A stretch of DNA of 64,000 nt, taken from positions 21,685 to 85,684 of the forward strand of contig NZ_FNQJ01000014.1 in the NCBI RefSeq assembly GCF_900107605.1, given 5' to 3'. Position numbers and translations under genes: made by a program. This DNA is from Acidovorax soli (GTDB taxonomy: Bacteria; Pseudomonadota; Gammaproteobacteria; Burkholderiales; Burkholderiaceae_C). Positions 46,027 to 55,264 of this stretch are shown here, in pieces. The notes below the pieces were generated by a model. The model did not search any database. It worked only from the letters and a program-made list of their open reading frames with translations, and had not been told where the DNA came from. Positions within the stretch are counted from its first letter, which is position 1, and every line of letters begins with the position of its first letter.

Positions 46027-47352
46027 CTACAGCAGGCGCGGCTGCACCACGGTGACATCCACCGTGCCATCGGCCAGCGTGGCGCGCAGGGCATCGCCCG
46101 GCTGCGCCTGGCGCACGCTGGTGACGGCCTGACCGGTGGTGTCGGTCAGCAACGCATAGCCCCGCTGCAGCACCAGGCGCGGATCGAGCAGCTGCAGCCG
46201 CAGGGCCGCGCGGTCCAGGCGCTCGGCCTGCAGCGCCAGCCGGCGTTGCAGCAGTGCAGGCAAATCGGCCTCCAGCGCTTGCTGGGTATGCGCAAACTGC
46301 TGCATTTTTAGCAGCACACCATGGCGCATGCGCTGGGCCAGGCGCGCCAGCTGCATCTGCTGCCGGGCCACGAGGCCCGAGGGCCGGCCCAGGCGCGCGG
46401 CCGCCTGGTCCAGCCGCTGGTGGCGGGTGTCGAGCTGGCGCTGCATACCATCGGTCAGCCGGCCGGCCAGCAAGCCCAGCGCTCCCAGCCACACCTCGCG
46501 CGGCTGGGCCACCAGCTCGGCCGCGGCCGTGGGCGTGGGCGCGCGCAGGTCGGCGCAGAAGTCGGCGATGGTGAAGTCGGTTTCGTGGCCCACGCCGCTT
46601 ACCAGCGGCACCGGGCTTTGCACGATGGTGCGCGCAAGCTGCTCGTCGTTGAAGGCCCACAGGTCCTCCATGGAGCCGCCACCGCGCACCAGCAGGATTA
46701 CATCAATGGCTGGATTGGGGGCCAAATCGGCCCCGGGTGCTTGTCCTGTCTTCGCCAGTTGATACAGTTCTGATAGCGCCTTGGCGATGGACCGCGGGGC
46801 CGCCGCGCCCTGCACCAGCGCCGGTACCAGCACCACCGGGATGTGCGGCACCCGCCGGCGCAGCGCCGTCACCACATCGTGCAGCGCGGCCGCGCCCGGC
46901 GACGTGACCAGGCCAATGGCCCGCGGCTGCAGCGGCAGAGGCCGCTTGCGCGCAGCATCAAAAAGGCCTTCACCCTCCAGCTGCGCCTTGAGCCGCAAAA
47001 ACTGCTCGAACAGCGCGCCCTGGCCTGCGCGCTGCATGCTCTCGACGATGAACTGCAGATCGCCCCGGGCTTCATACACGCCAATGCGCCCGCGCAGCTC
47101 CACCAGTTCGCCATCGCGCGGCGAAAAGTCAAGCAGGCTGGCCGAGCGGCGGAACATGGCGCAACGCAACTGGCCGTTCGCATCTTTCACCGAGAAGTAG
47201 CAATGCCCGCTGGATGCGCGCGAAAAGCCCGTGATCTCGCCGCGCACCGCCACCGGGTTGAATCGCGCCTCCAGCGCATCAGCAATGGCGCGGCACAGCG
47301 CGCCAACTTCCCAGATTCGTGGCGCAGTTACAAGACTGGCGGGCTCAGGCAT
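46027..47352 (-). CDS. xseA: Exonuclease VII large subunit
   Basis: The 441-residue subunit degrades single-stranded DNA together with XseB. An N-terminal OB fold ([37 protein letters not shown]) spans about 10-100. The catalytic core has [20 protein letters not shown] and the hallmark [41 protein letters not shown] follows, then a coiled coil. Before RGGGS there is an extra [18 protein letters not shown] not found in E. coli XseA; it coincides with a repeat-like DNA stretch. Confidence 0.95.
   Translation of the reverse strand: MPEPASLVTAPRIWEVGALCRAIADALEARFNPVAVRGEITGFSRASSGHCYFSVKDANGQLRCAMFRRSASLLDFSPRDGELVELRGRIGVYEARGDLQFIVESMQRAGQGALFEQFLRLKAQLEGEGLFDAARKRPLPLQPRAIGLVTSPGAAALHDVVTALRRRVPHIPVVLVPALVQGAAAPRSIAKALSELYQLAKTGQAPGADLAPNPAIDVILLVRGGGSMEDLWAFNDEQLARTIVQSPVPLVSGVGHETDFTIADFCADLRAPTPTAAAELVAQPREVWLGALGLLAGRLTDGMQRQLDTRHQRLDQAAARLGRPSGLVARQQMQLARLAQRMRHGVLLKMQQFAHTQQALEADLPALLQRRLALQAERLDRAALRLQLLDPRLVLQRGYALLTDTTGQAVTSVRQAQPGDALRATLADGTVDVTVVQPRLL
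46716..46779 (-). repeat. In-frame palindromic-repeat-like insertion in xseA (copy i)
   Basis: Read on the minus strand, TATCA...CTGGCG...AAGC...GGCCGATTTGGCC lines up, block by block, with the reverse complement of copy e. It codes about 20 residues absent from E. coli XseA. Confidence 0.5.
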
Positions 47353-47703
47353 GAGACAGCACCAGCGTTTGCAGGCGATGCGCCCAGTGACTACTCCACA
47401 GCGCGGAGCGAGCAGCAGGCACTGCACCCCCTATGGTCAAAACCCGCAGGAAAACACGAAAACACACGCAACTCATTGATTTATAACGATTTTTCACTGA
47501 TCAATTTTTCATCAATCTGTTGAACCCACGGCGTGGCGCCGCTTTGCGAGCCCCACAAGCCCAGTTGCCCACAAAGTTATCCACAGATTTTGTGGGTGAG
47601 AGAACGGCCTGCACTACGCAACTTTGTGTAACTTTTTGTGTTAAAAAAGACTGGGCGAGCTGGGCCATAATCGCCGCTTGCCTTCATCCGAGCGGAGAGA
47701 GAA
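47353..47703. other. xseA / exbB divergent spacer with a DnaA box
   Basis: The 351-base gap has no gene. The right half is AT-rich. A perfect DnaA box TTATCCACA (47577-47585) sits inside an inverted repeat CCCACAAA / TTTGTGGG (47568-47596). CATAAT (47666-47671) is a possible -10 for exbB. There is one box only, so it is no origin. Confidence 0.5.
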
Positions 47704-48351
47704 TTGCTGTCCATCATACAAGCCGCAGGCTGGCCCATCTGGCCACTGATCACCTGCTCTGTCCTGGCATTGGCGCTGATTTTCGAGCGCTTCGTGGCCC
47801 TGAAAACAGCGCGCGTCGCCCCGCCAAAACTGCTGGACGAAGCCATCACCGTCTCAGCCAAGTCCGTTCCCACGCCCGATGTGGTGAACCAATTGGCCCA
47901 GAACTCCGCGCTGGGCGAGGTGCTGGCCAGCGGCCTGCGCGCCTTCAACAACAATCCTTTGTGCACCGAGGCCGATTTGCGCGCCACCATGGAGGGCGCC
48001 GGGCGCACTGTGGCGCACCGGCTCGAAAAATACCTCAATGCCCTGGCAACAATAGCCTCGGCAGCCCCGCTGCTGGGCCTGCTGGGTACCGTGATCGGCA
48101 TGATCGAGATTTTTGGCTCGCAGGTAGGTACCGGCGGCGCCAGCCAGGCCATGGGCGGCGGCAACCCGGCGCAGCTGGCGCATGGCATCTCGGTTGCGCT
48201 GTACAACACGGCATTCGGCCTGATCGTGGCGATTCCGGCGCTGATCTTCTGGCGCTATTTCCGCAGCCGCGTGGATGCCTACCTGCTCACGCTGGAGCTG
48301 GCCTCCGAGCAGTTTGTGCGCCACATCCTGCGGCTGCGCAAAACGAAATGA
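47704..48351 (+). CDS. exbB: ExbB/TolQ/MotA-family proton channel protein
   Basis: The 215-residue inner-membrane protein has three membrane segments (about 9-29, 114-136 and 165-187), with the TolQ/ExbB core APLLGLLGTVIGMIEIFG near 116-133. It pairs with ExbD to use proton motive force, usually to energise TonB. A TTG start is used: it follows GGAGAGA and begins the protein where the family does. exbD follows by 30 bases; no tonB is in the window. Confidence 0.9.
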   Translation: MLSIIQAAGWPIWPLITCSVLALALIFERFVALKTARVAPPKLLDEAITVSAKSVPTPDVVNQLAQNSALGEVLASGLRAFNNNPLCTEADLRATMEGAGRTVAHRLEKYLNALATIASAAPLLGLLGTVIGMIEIFGSQVGTGGASQAMGGGNPAQLAHGISVALYNTAFGLIVAIPALIFWRYFRSRVDAYLLTLELASEQFVRHILRLRKTK

Positions 48352-48381
48352 GCGCCCCGCGGTGCCTGAAAGACTGAGCGC

Positions 48382-48819
48382 ATGAACTTTCGCCCCCGTC
48401 CCAAGGATGAGCCCGAGATCAACCTGATCCCGTTCATCGATGTGCTGCTGGTGATCCTCATCTTCATGATGCTGACCACCACCTACAGCAAGTTCACCGA
48501 GCTGCAGCTGACGCTGCCCGTGGCCGACGCCGAGCAGCAGCGCGACCATCCCAAGGAAGTGATCGTGGCCGTGGCGGCCGACGGGCGCTATGCCGTCAAC
48601 AAGGCCACCGTCGACGGCAAGGGCGTGGATGCGGTGGCCCGTGCGCTCAGCCAGGCGGCCAGCGCCGGCCGCGACAGCGTGGTCATCATCAGTGCAGATG
48701 CCACCGCACCCCACCAGGCGGTGGTGACCGTGATGGAGGCCGCGCGGCGCGTGGGTCTGAGCCAGATCACGTTTGCCACGCAGTCTTCGGTGTCGGCCCG
48801 CACAGGCAACGGCCGCTAG
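48382..48819 (+). CDS. exbD: ExbD/TolR-family protein
   Basis: The 145-residue protein has one N-terminal membrane helix (about 17-37) holding the proton-pathway aspartate ([20 protein letters not shown] near 22). A periplasmic domain follows ([18 protein letters not shown]). It partners ExbB. lpxK begins 5 bases after it, so these three genes are one unit. Confidence 0.92.
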   Translation: MNFRPRPKDEPEINLIPFIDVLLVILIFMMLTTTYSKFTELQLTLPVADAEQQRDHPKEVIVAVAADGRYAVNKATVDGKGVDAVARALSQAASAGRDSVVIISADATAPHQAVVTVMEAARRVGLSQITFATQSSVSARTGNGR

Positions 48820-48824
48820 CCACG

Positions 48825-49898
48825 ATGGCTGCCGCAGGGCCGCAGCCGCCCTCCTCGCCTTCCCCCGCGGTCAATCCGGCCGCTGGCGGCCTGCAGCCCA
48901 CGGGGCTGGCACACATCTGGCGCTCGCGCGGGCCTGCCGCCTGGGCCTTGTGGCCACTGTCCCTGGCATACGGCGCGCTGGTGGCACTGCGGCGCGCGTT
49001 GTACCGGCTGCGCGTGCTGCGCACCGAACACCCGGGCGTGCCGGTCATCGTGGTGGGCAATGTGATTGCCGGTGGCGCGGGCAAGACCCCCGTGGTCATA
49101 ACCCTGGTTCGGCATTTGCAGGCACAGGGCTGGCAGCCGGGCGTGATCTCGCGCGGCTACGGCCGCATCACCCGCGACTGCCGCGCGGTACACCCCGACA
49201 GCCCGGCCCTGGAAGTGGGGGATGAACCTGCCCTGATTGCCCGCGCCACCAAGGCACCCGTTTTTGTGGCGCCCCTGCGCATCACGGCGGCGCGCGCGCT
49301 GCTCACCGCCCACCCCGGCACCGACATCCTGGTGTGCGACGATGGCCTGCAGCACCTGGCCCTGGCGCGCGACCTGGAGATCTGTATCTTCAACAGCGAC
49401 GGCGTGGGCAACGGTTTTTTGCTGCCCGCCGGCCCCCTGCGCGAGCCCTGGCCCAGGCGGGTGGACTGGGTGCTGCACGCCGGCGCGCCCCCCGCCGGGA
49501 GCGCGCCCAATTTTGCACTGCAGCGCAGGCTGGCACCCCATGCATTGCGCGCGGATGGCCGGCAGGTGCCGCTGGCCTCGCTGCGTGGCGACCCGGTGCA
49601 TGCCGTGGCGGCAGTCGCGCGGCCCGAAGAATTCTTTGCCATGCTGCGGGCGCAAGGCCTTCAGCTGGCAGGCGCCGAAGCCCTGCCAGATCACGATGAC
49701 TTTAATGGCTGGAAGCGTTTTACTGATAAGCGCTTGACACTGATTTGCACTGAAAAAGACGCCGTCAAGCTCTGGCCTTTGCACCCCGATGCGCTGGCGG
49801 TGCCACTGGAGCTCTGGATCGATCCCGCCTTCATGGCCGCCCTCGACGCCCGGCTGTCGGTGTGGCGGACCGCGCCGCTATCATCCCCCTCTGCCTGA
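48825..49898 (+). CDS. lpxK: Tetraacyldisaccharide 4'-kinase
   Basis: The 357-residue inner-membrane kinase phosphorylates the lipid A precursor at the 4' position. The N-terminal membrane helix lies at about 38-55, Walker [14 protein letters not shown] at about 77-89, DDG in [15 protein letters not shown] at about 171-185, and TEKDAVKLW near 309-317. A 25-residue N-terminal Pro/Ala extension is atypical. Residues 293-305 are encoded by repeat-like DNA (copy h). Downstream neighbours kdsB and adk complete a typical cluster. Confidence 0.94.
   Translation: MAAAGPQPPSSPSPAVNPAAGGLQPTGLAHIWRSRGPAAWALWPLSLAYGALVALRRALYRLRVLRTEHPGVPVIVVGNVIAGGAGKTPVVITLVRHLQAQGWQPGVISRGYGRITRDCRAVHPDSPALEVGDEPALIARATKAPVFVAPLRITAARALLTAHPGTDILVCDDGLQHLALARDLEICIFNSDGVGNGFLLPAGPLREPWPRRVDWVLHAGAPPAGSAPNFALQRRLAPHALRADGRQVPLASLRGDPVHAVAAVARPEEFFAMLRAQGLQLAGAEALPDHDDFNGWKRFTDKRLTLICTEKDAVKLWPLHPDALAVPLELWIDPAFMAALDARLSVWRTAPLSSPSA
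49701..49740 (+). repeat. In-frame palindromic-repeat-like segment in lpxK (copy h)
   Basis: TTTAATGGCTGGAAGCGTTT, TACTGATAAGCGCTTGACAC keeps the order GGCTGG, AGCG, loop, AAGCGCT of the intergenic copies. It encodes residues 293-305 between the conserved DHDD and TEKDAVK motifs. Confidence 0.5.
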
Positions 49899-49916
49899 TT
49901 TCCGGAAAACGCCGCC

Positions 49917-50099
49917 ATGGATCCCAAACTGCTTGAATTGCTGGTCTGCCCTGTCACCAAAGGTCCGCTGACCTATGACCGCGAGCGCCAGGAACTGGTG
50001 TCGCGCAGCGCCCGCCTGGCCTACCCCGTGCGCGACGGCATTCCCGTGCTACTGGAAAACGAGGCGCGTACCCTGACCGACGAGGAACTGGAGGCGTGA
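49917..50099 (+). CDS. Trm112-like zinc-ribbon-type small protein
   Basis: The 60-residue Trm112/YcaR-type protein ([14 protein letters not shown], then [17 protein letters not shown]) sits between lpxK and kdsB, as in most proteobacteria. Its stop overlaps the kdsB start (GTGA). Only one Cys of the classical zinc ribbon is present. Its role is unknown. Confidence 0.92.
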   Translation: MDPKLLELLVCPVTKGPLTYDRERQELVSRSARLAYPVRDGIPVLLENEARTLTDEELEA

Positions 50100-50902
50100 G
50101 CCCCGCCACGGCCACCGGCTTCACGGTGCTGATCCCGGCGCGCATGGCATCGAGCCGTCTGCCCGACAAGCCTCTTGCCGATATCGCCGGCCTGCCCATG
50201 GTGGTGCATGTGGCCCGCCGCGCCGCGCAAAGCGCTGCAGCCCGCGTGGTGGTGGCGGCCGACGATCCGCGCATCCTGCAGGCCTGCCAGGCCCACGGGG
50301 TGCAGGCCCTGCTCACGCGCACCGACCACGCCAGCGGCAGCGACCGGCTGGCAGAAGCCTGCACCCAGCTCGGACTGGACGGCGATGCCGTGGTGGTCAA
50401 CGTGCAGGGCGACGAGCCCCTGATGGACCCCGCGCTCATCGATGCCGTGGCGGCCCTGCTGCCCGCCCGCCCCGAAGCCAGCATGGGCACGGCAGCCCAC
50501 GCCATCCACACCCTGGCCGACTACGAGAACCCCAACGTCGTCAAGGTCGTGCTGGATGCGCGGGGCCTGGCCCACTATTTCAGCCGGGCACCGATTCCGC
50601 ACGCCCGCGACCACGCGGGCCAGTCCTGGTGGCAAGGCGCCGCGGCCCAAGCCGCACCGGGCGTGGCGGCCCTGAACGGGTTCGCACCGCTGCGCCATAT
50701 CGGCATCTACAGCTATCGCGCCGGATTTTTGCGGCAGTTTCCTGGCCTGGCCCAGGCGCCCACCGAGGCGGTGGAAGCGCTGGAACAATTGCGCGCCCTG
50801 TGGCATGGCCACCGCATTGCCGTGCACATTGCGGCTCAGGCTCCCGGCCCGGGCGTGGACACGCCCGCCGACCTGCATCGGGTGCGCGCACTGCTGGCCT
50901 GA
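50096..50902 (+). CDS. kdsB: CMP-KDO synthetase
   Basis: The 268-residue cytidylyltransferase activates KDO with CTP for lipopolysaccharide core synthesis. Motifs are [18 protein letters not shown] (about 13-30), [10 protein letters not shown] (about 101-110) and [12 protein letters not shown] (about 200-211). The GTG start overlaps the previous stop by 4 bases. A Gly/Ala-rich insertion lies at about 178-195. Confidence 0.95.
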   Translation: MSPATATGFTVLIPARMASSRLPDKPLADIAGLPMVVHVARRAAQSAAARVVVAADDPRILQACQAHGVQALLTRTDHASGSDRLAEACTQLGLDGDAVVVNVQGDEPLMDPALIDAVAALLPARPEASMGTAAHAIHTLADYENPNVVKVVLDARGLAHYFSRAPIPHARDHAGQSWWQGAAAQAAPGVAALNGFAPLRHIGIYSYRAGFLRQFPGLAQAPTEAVEALEQLRALWHGHRIAVHIAAQAPGPGVDTPADLHRVRALLA

Positions 50903-51043
50903 AACCACGGCAGCCACCCCTTGGCTGGGGACCCTCGCCGTAAGCCAGGGCGAGGCATGCACATGCTATCCTTGCCCGCAAAGAAAGCACTGCGTCTTGG
51001 GCCTTCGTTGCGCCTACTGCCAGCCGTGCCAGCCGATTTCTAA

Positions 51044-51715
<672 letters not shown>

Positions 51716-51774
51716 ACCACCGCGCGATCCGCACCGGCTGGGCCTCCGGTGGGTGCGTTACTGCCGATAAGCGA

Positions 51775-52728
51775 TCACGGCAGCAGATCCAGCATCAGCG
51801 AGATGCGTGCCTTCACAGGGGACAGGCCCCGGGAATCGGGTAACGCATCGCCGGGCCTGGGCAACACCTGGCCTTCCGGGCAGCGCGTGGAACGCATGAC
51901 TTTCACACCAGCCGCCTGCGCGCGCAGCAGCGCTGATTCCAGCACATGATGAAGCGTGCCGTTGCCCGTGGCGGCCACCACAATGCCCTGCACGCCGTCG
52001 CGCACCAGCGCGTCCACCAGCGCACCCGTGGCGCCAGCGTAACTCATCACCACCTCGACACGCGGCCATTGCACGCAATTTGCTACCCTTCCAATAGCAA
52101 ATTGCGCCTCTCCTGATTGTGCCAACGGCCAACCCTGCACCAAACGCACCACCCCCTCCTCCACCCAGCCCAGCGGGCCGGCATCCCCCGAGCTGAATGC
52201 ATCCACCCGGTAGGGATGCACCTTCTGCACACACTGCGCGCCATGCACCACGCCAGCCGCCACCACCATCACACCCCTGGCCCCCGCAGTCGTCGCCACG
52301 GCGACGGCATCGAGCAGGTTCTGCGGGCCGTCAGGTGTCAAGGCCGTGGCGGGCCGCATCGCGCAGGTCAACACTACCGGCTTGCGGGCGTCCAGCACCG
52401 AGTGCAAGAACCAGGCGGTCTCTTCCAGCGTATCCGTGCCATGGGTGATGACCACGCCGCGCACCTCGGGATCGGCAAGCGCGCTGGTGCAGCGCTCTGC
52501 CAGCACCTGCCACACACTGAACTCCATGTCCTTGCTGTCCAGTTGTGCCAGCTGCTCGGCCTCCAGCCCCCCGCAGGCCACTGCCTGCAAGCCGGGCACC
52601 CCATGCAGCAACTGCTCAACCCCCACCTGCGCGGCGGTGTAACCAATGTTGTCACCCCGGGTAGCAGAAGTGCCAGCAATGGTTCCACCGGTTCCCAAGA
52701 CCACAATTTTTTGACTGTTCACTTGCAT
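51775..52728 (-). CDS. L-asparaginase
   Basis: The 317-residue amidohydrolase turns asparagine into aspartate. The first catalytic Thr is in TGGTIAG (about 13-19), the second in THGTDTLEETA (about 94-104). There is no signal peptide, so it is probably cytoplasmic. ATG at 52728 overlaps AAAGG, leaving no spacing; the GTG at 52722 is 5 bases after AAAGGA and may be the true start. It is divergent from lexA, with two SOS boxes between. A perfect palindrome lies inside the gene at 52075. Confidence 0.9.
   Translation of the reverse strand: MQVNSQKIVVLGTGGTIAGTSATRGDNIGYTAAQVGVEQLLHGVPGLQAVACGGLEAEQLAQLDSKDMEFSVWQVLAERCTSALADPEVRGVVITHGTDTLEETAWFLHSVLDARKPVVLTCAMRPATALTPDGPQNLLDAVAVATTAGARGVMVVAAGVVHGAQCVQKVHPYRVDAFSSGDAGPLGWVEEGVVRLVQGWPLAQSGEAQFAIGRVANCVQWPRVEVVMSYAGATGALVDALVRDGVQGIVVAATGNGTLHHVLESALLRAQAAGVKVMRSTRCPEGQVLPRPGDALPDSRGLSPVKARISLMLDLLP
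52075..52105. repeat. Perfect palindrome inside asparaginase gene (copy j)
   Basis: GCAATTTGCTA / TAGCAAATTGC, an 11-bp perfect stem with a 9-base loop, AT-rich compared with its surroundings. It encodes QFAIGRVANC. The arms resemble the AGCTAT...ATAGC tails of the intergenic repeats. Confidence 0.55.
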
Positions 52729-52739
52729 CCTTTGAAAAA

Positions 52740-52774
52740 CTGGTGAAAAATACAGTAACTGGATTAATACACAG
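52740..52774. promoter_or_regulatory. Two LexA (SOS) boxes
   Basis: CTGGTGAAAAATACAG (52740-52755) and CTGGATTAATACACAG (52759-52774) both fit CTG-N10-CAG. They lie 19 bases apart and 35 and more bases upstream of lexA, and also just upstream of the divergent asparaginase start. Confidence 0.93.
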
Positions 52775-52809
52775 CTATCTCCACCAACGTGGCACGCACT
52801 GGAAACACC

Positions 52810-53484
52810 ATGCTCGACAACCCCAAGCTCACGGCCCGCCAGCAACAAATCCTGGACCTGATCCAGGTGGCTATCTCCCGCACCGGCGCTCCGCCCACCA
52901 GGGCAGAAATCGCCACCGAGCTGGGCTTCAAGTCGGCCAACGCCGCAGAAGAGCACCTGCAAGCCCTTGCCCGCAAGGGCGTCATCGAGCTGGTCAGCGG
53001 CACGTCCCGCGGCATCCGCTTGCGTGGCGACACAGTGCGCTCCATCAATGCAGCGCGCGGCACCCAGTTCAGCCTGCCCATCCCGGGATTGTCGCAGCTG
53101 GTCTTGCCCCTGATTGGCCGCGTGGCTGCGGGCTCGCCCATTCTCGCGCAGGAGCATGTGGACCAGACCTACAGTGTGGAAAACAGTCTCTTCCAGCACA
53201 AGCCCGACTACCTGCTCAAGGTACGCGGCATGTCCATGCGCGACGCCGGCATCATGGACGGCGACCTGCTAGCCGTGCAATCCACCCGGGAAGCCCGCAA
53301 CGGCCAGATCGTGGTGGCCAGGCTCGGTGACGATGTCACCGTCAAACGCCTGCGTCGCACGGCCAGCACCATTGAGCTGCTGCCCGAAAACCCTGATTAC
53401 CCCGTGATTGTGGTTCAGCCAGGCGAGGTTTTCGCGATTGAAGGCCTGGCCGTGGGCTTGATCCGCAACACCATGCTCATGTAA
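52810..53484 (+). CDS. lexA: LexA SOS repressor
   Basis: The 224-residue repressor has an N-terminal winged HTH (about 1-70, with [20 protein letters not shown]). The self-cleavage site is Ala107-Gly108 (RVAAGSP), and the catalytic dyad is Ser142 (RGMSMRDAG) and Lys179 (DVTVKRL). ATG 52810 starts the family N-terminus. Two SOS boxes upstream show autorepression. Confidence 0.97.
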   Translation: MLDNPKLTARQQQILDLIQVAISRTGAPPTRAEIATELGFKSANAAEEHLQALARKGVIELVSGTSRGIRLRGDTVRSINAARGTQFSLPIPGLSQLVLPLIGRVAAGSPILAQEHVDQTYSVENSLFQHKPDYLLKVRGMSMRDAGIMDGDLLAVQSTREARNGQIVVARLGDDVTVKRLRRTASTIELLPENPDYPVIVVQPGEVFAIEGLAVGLIRNTMLM

Positions 53485-53613
53485 TTCCCCATCCTCTGCT
53501 GCGCGCCTCAGGTGGCGGGCGTTTGGCAAGCCCCTGGCGGGTTTTCCAGCCCTGAGAGCGCGCACCCCCTGCAATCCTGCCTGTGCTCAACCCCTGATAC
53601 ATGGAGTTTTCAC

Positions 53614-54018
53614 ATGGGACTTGCCTTGTTCGCACTCTCTGCACTATCTCAACCGATTCACACCCTCGCGCAGTGGCTGCACCCCAGGCGCTGCACGCCT
53701 GCGCACAGCCCTGCGCACTCGGCTCGCACACCCTGCGTGCGCCACGAAGGTCTTTTGTCCTGCGCGGTGGCCAGCATCGTCCCAGAGGTGGCAGGTTCGG
53801 CGTCAGGCAGCGCAGGCTGTCAGCCCGCTGCTCGCATGCACAGTGCGTCTTGCACCACCACCGGGCCGGGCGCCGCAAGCCGTCGAGGCACCCGACGCCC
53901 TGTGCGCGTTCTGCATCCGGCATCCCGCTCAGAGGTCGGGCGCATGGTCATCTCGGGCCGCATGGCCGATGTCTGCGCCGAGCTGGAGCGCATGGCAGCT
54001 TGCGAAACATGCCACTGA
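53614..54018 (+). CDS. Hypothetical protein downstream of lexA
   Basis: A 134-residue protein with a hydrophobic N-terminus and a low-complexity His/Arg/Ser-rich middle. It ends RMVISGRMADVCAELERMAACE, a block I have seen at the C-terminus of small Comamonadaceae proteins. ATG 53614 has ATGGAG at a good distance. It follows lexA by 129 bases, a place often used by SOS genes in this group, but no SOS box is seen before it. Its coding status is only moderately sure. Confidence 0.55.
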   Translation: MGLALFALSALSQPIHTLAQWLHPRRCTPAHSPAHSARTPCVRHEGLLSCAVASIVPEVAGSASGSAGCQPAARMHSASCTTTGPGAASRRGTRRPVRVLHPASRSEVGRMVISGRMADVCAELERMAACETCH

Positions 54019-54129
54019 GGTCCATATCCCCAGCTCTGGCGCAACGGGTGCCACAAAACGTTGCATTCTGTTCGAGAGCCTAGGGGCGGCAAGACTTCCG
54101 ACCAGCCCCCGCCAAGGCACAATGGCGGG

Positions 54130-55137
54130 ATGAATATTGTGATTCTGGATGACTATCAGGATGCGGTGCGCAAACTCCATTGCGCAAGCCGGCTCGATCC
54201 CTACTCAGCAAAGGTCTACACCAACACGGTGAAAGGCCAGGGGCAACTGGCCGTGCGCCTGAAAGATGCAGACATCATCGTGCTGGTGCGTGAACGCACC
54301 CAGATCACGCGCCAGCTGGTCGAAAAACTGCCACGACTGAAGCTGATTGCCCAAACCGGCAAGATCGGCAGCCATATCGATGTGACTGCGTGCACCGAGC
54401 GTGGCATCGCCGTGGCCGAGGGGGTAGGTTCACCTGTGGCGCCAGCTGAACTTACCTGGGCGCTGGTGATGGCAGCCATGCGGCGCTTGCCCCAGTACAT
54501 TGCCAACCTCAAACATGGCGCCTGGCAACAGTCCGGTCTCAAGGCGGCCTCGATGCCCCCCAACTTCTGCATCGGCAGCGTACTGCGAGGAAAAACACTG
54601 GGCATCTGGGGCTATGGCCGTATTGGACAACTGGTGGCCGGCTACGGCCGGGCATTTGGCATGAACGTACGGGTGTGGGGTCGTGAGGCCTCCCGCGCCC
54701 AGGCCCTGTCCGACGGATACCAGGCGGCTACCAATAGGGAAGAGTTCTTCTCGCAGTGCGATGTGCTCTCTCTGCACCTGCGACTCAATGATGAAACCCG
54801 CGGCATCATTTCGCTGGAAGACCTGTCGTGCATGAAGCCCACCGCACTGCTGGTCAATACCTCGCGCGCTGAATTGATTGAACCCGACGCCCTGATTGCG
54901 GCGCTGAACCGAGGACGCCCAGGTTTGGCAGCCGTTGATGTGTTTGAGAGCGAACCCATCCTGCAAGGCCATGCCCTGCTGCGCCTGGAAAACTGTATCT
55001 GCACGCCCCACATTGGTTATGTCGAGCAGGACAGCTACGAGTTGTATTTCGGTGCTGCCTTCGACAACGTGGTGAACTACATCAAGGGTACGCCGACGAA
55101 TATCGTGAACCCGGGCGCACTGCAAGTCCGGCGCTGA
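54130..55137 (+). CDS. D-2-hydroxyacid dehydrogenase family protein
   Basis: The 335-residue NAD-dependent dehydrogenase has a Rossmann motif GIWGYGRIGQLVAGYG near 157-172. The substrate/catalytic region includes QTGKIGSHID (about 77-86), an Arg near 249 (NTSRAELIEPDAL) and CTPHIGYVEQD with catalytic His. Family members reduce 2-oxo acids, including 3-phosphoglycerate or glyoxylate. The substrate cannot be told. A strong terminator at 55192 follows. Confidence 0.9.
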   Translation: MNIVILDDYQDAVRKLHCASRLDPYSAKVYTNTVKGQGQLAVRLKDADIIVLVRERTQITRQLVEKLPRLKLIAQTGKIGSHIDVTACTERGIAVAEGVGSPVAPAELTWALVMAAMRRLPQYIANLKHGAWQQSGLKAASMPPNFCIGSVLRGKTLGIWGYGRIGQLVAGYGRAFGMNVRVWGREASRAQALSDGYQAATNREEFFSQCDVLSLHLRLNDETRGIISLEDLSCMKPTALLVNTSRAELIEPDALIAALNRGRPGLAAVDVFESEPILQGHALLRLENCICTPHIGYVEQDSYELYFGAAFDNVVNYIKGTPTNIVNPGALQVRR

Positions 55138-55191
55138 GTGCCGGCGCAACCTCCAGTTCCCGCCGTTGTGAATTGAGCAGGCATCCCATAA

Positions 55192-55219
55192 AAAATGGCT
55201 TCCCGAAGGAAGCCATTTT
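55192..55219. terminator. Bidirectional terminator between convergent genes
   Basis: AAAATGGCTTCC-CGAA-GGAAGCCATTTT, a 12-bp perfect stem. Confidence 0.92.
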
Positions 55220-55264
55220 GGTAGGTGGGCAGCACCCAAAGATGCCGCCAAGTTGTCTCTGAAT

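Noticed and set aside
47577..47585. Replication origin
   Set aside because: Only one DnaA box, no dnaA or dnaN nearby.
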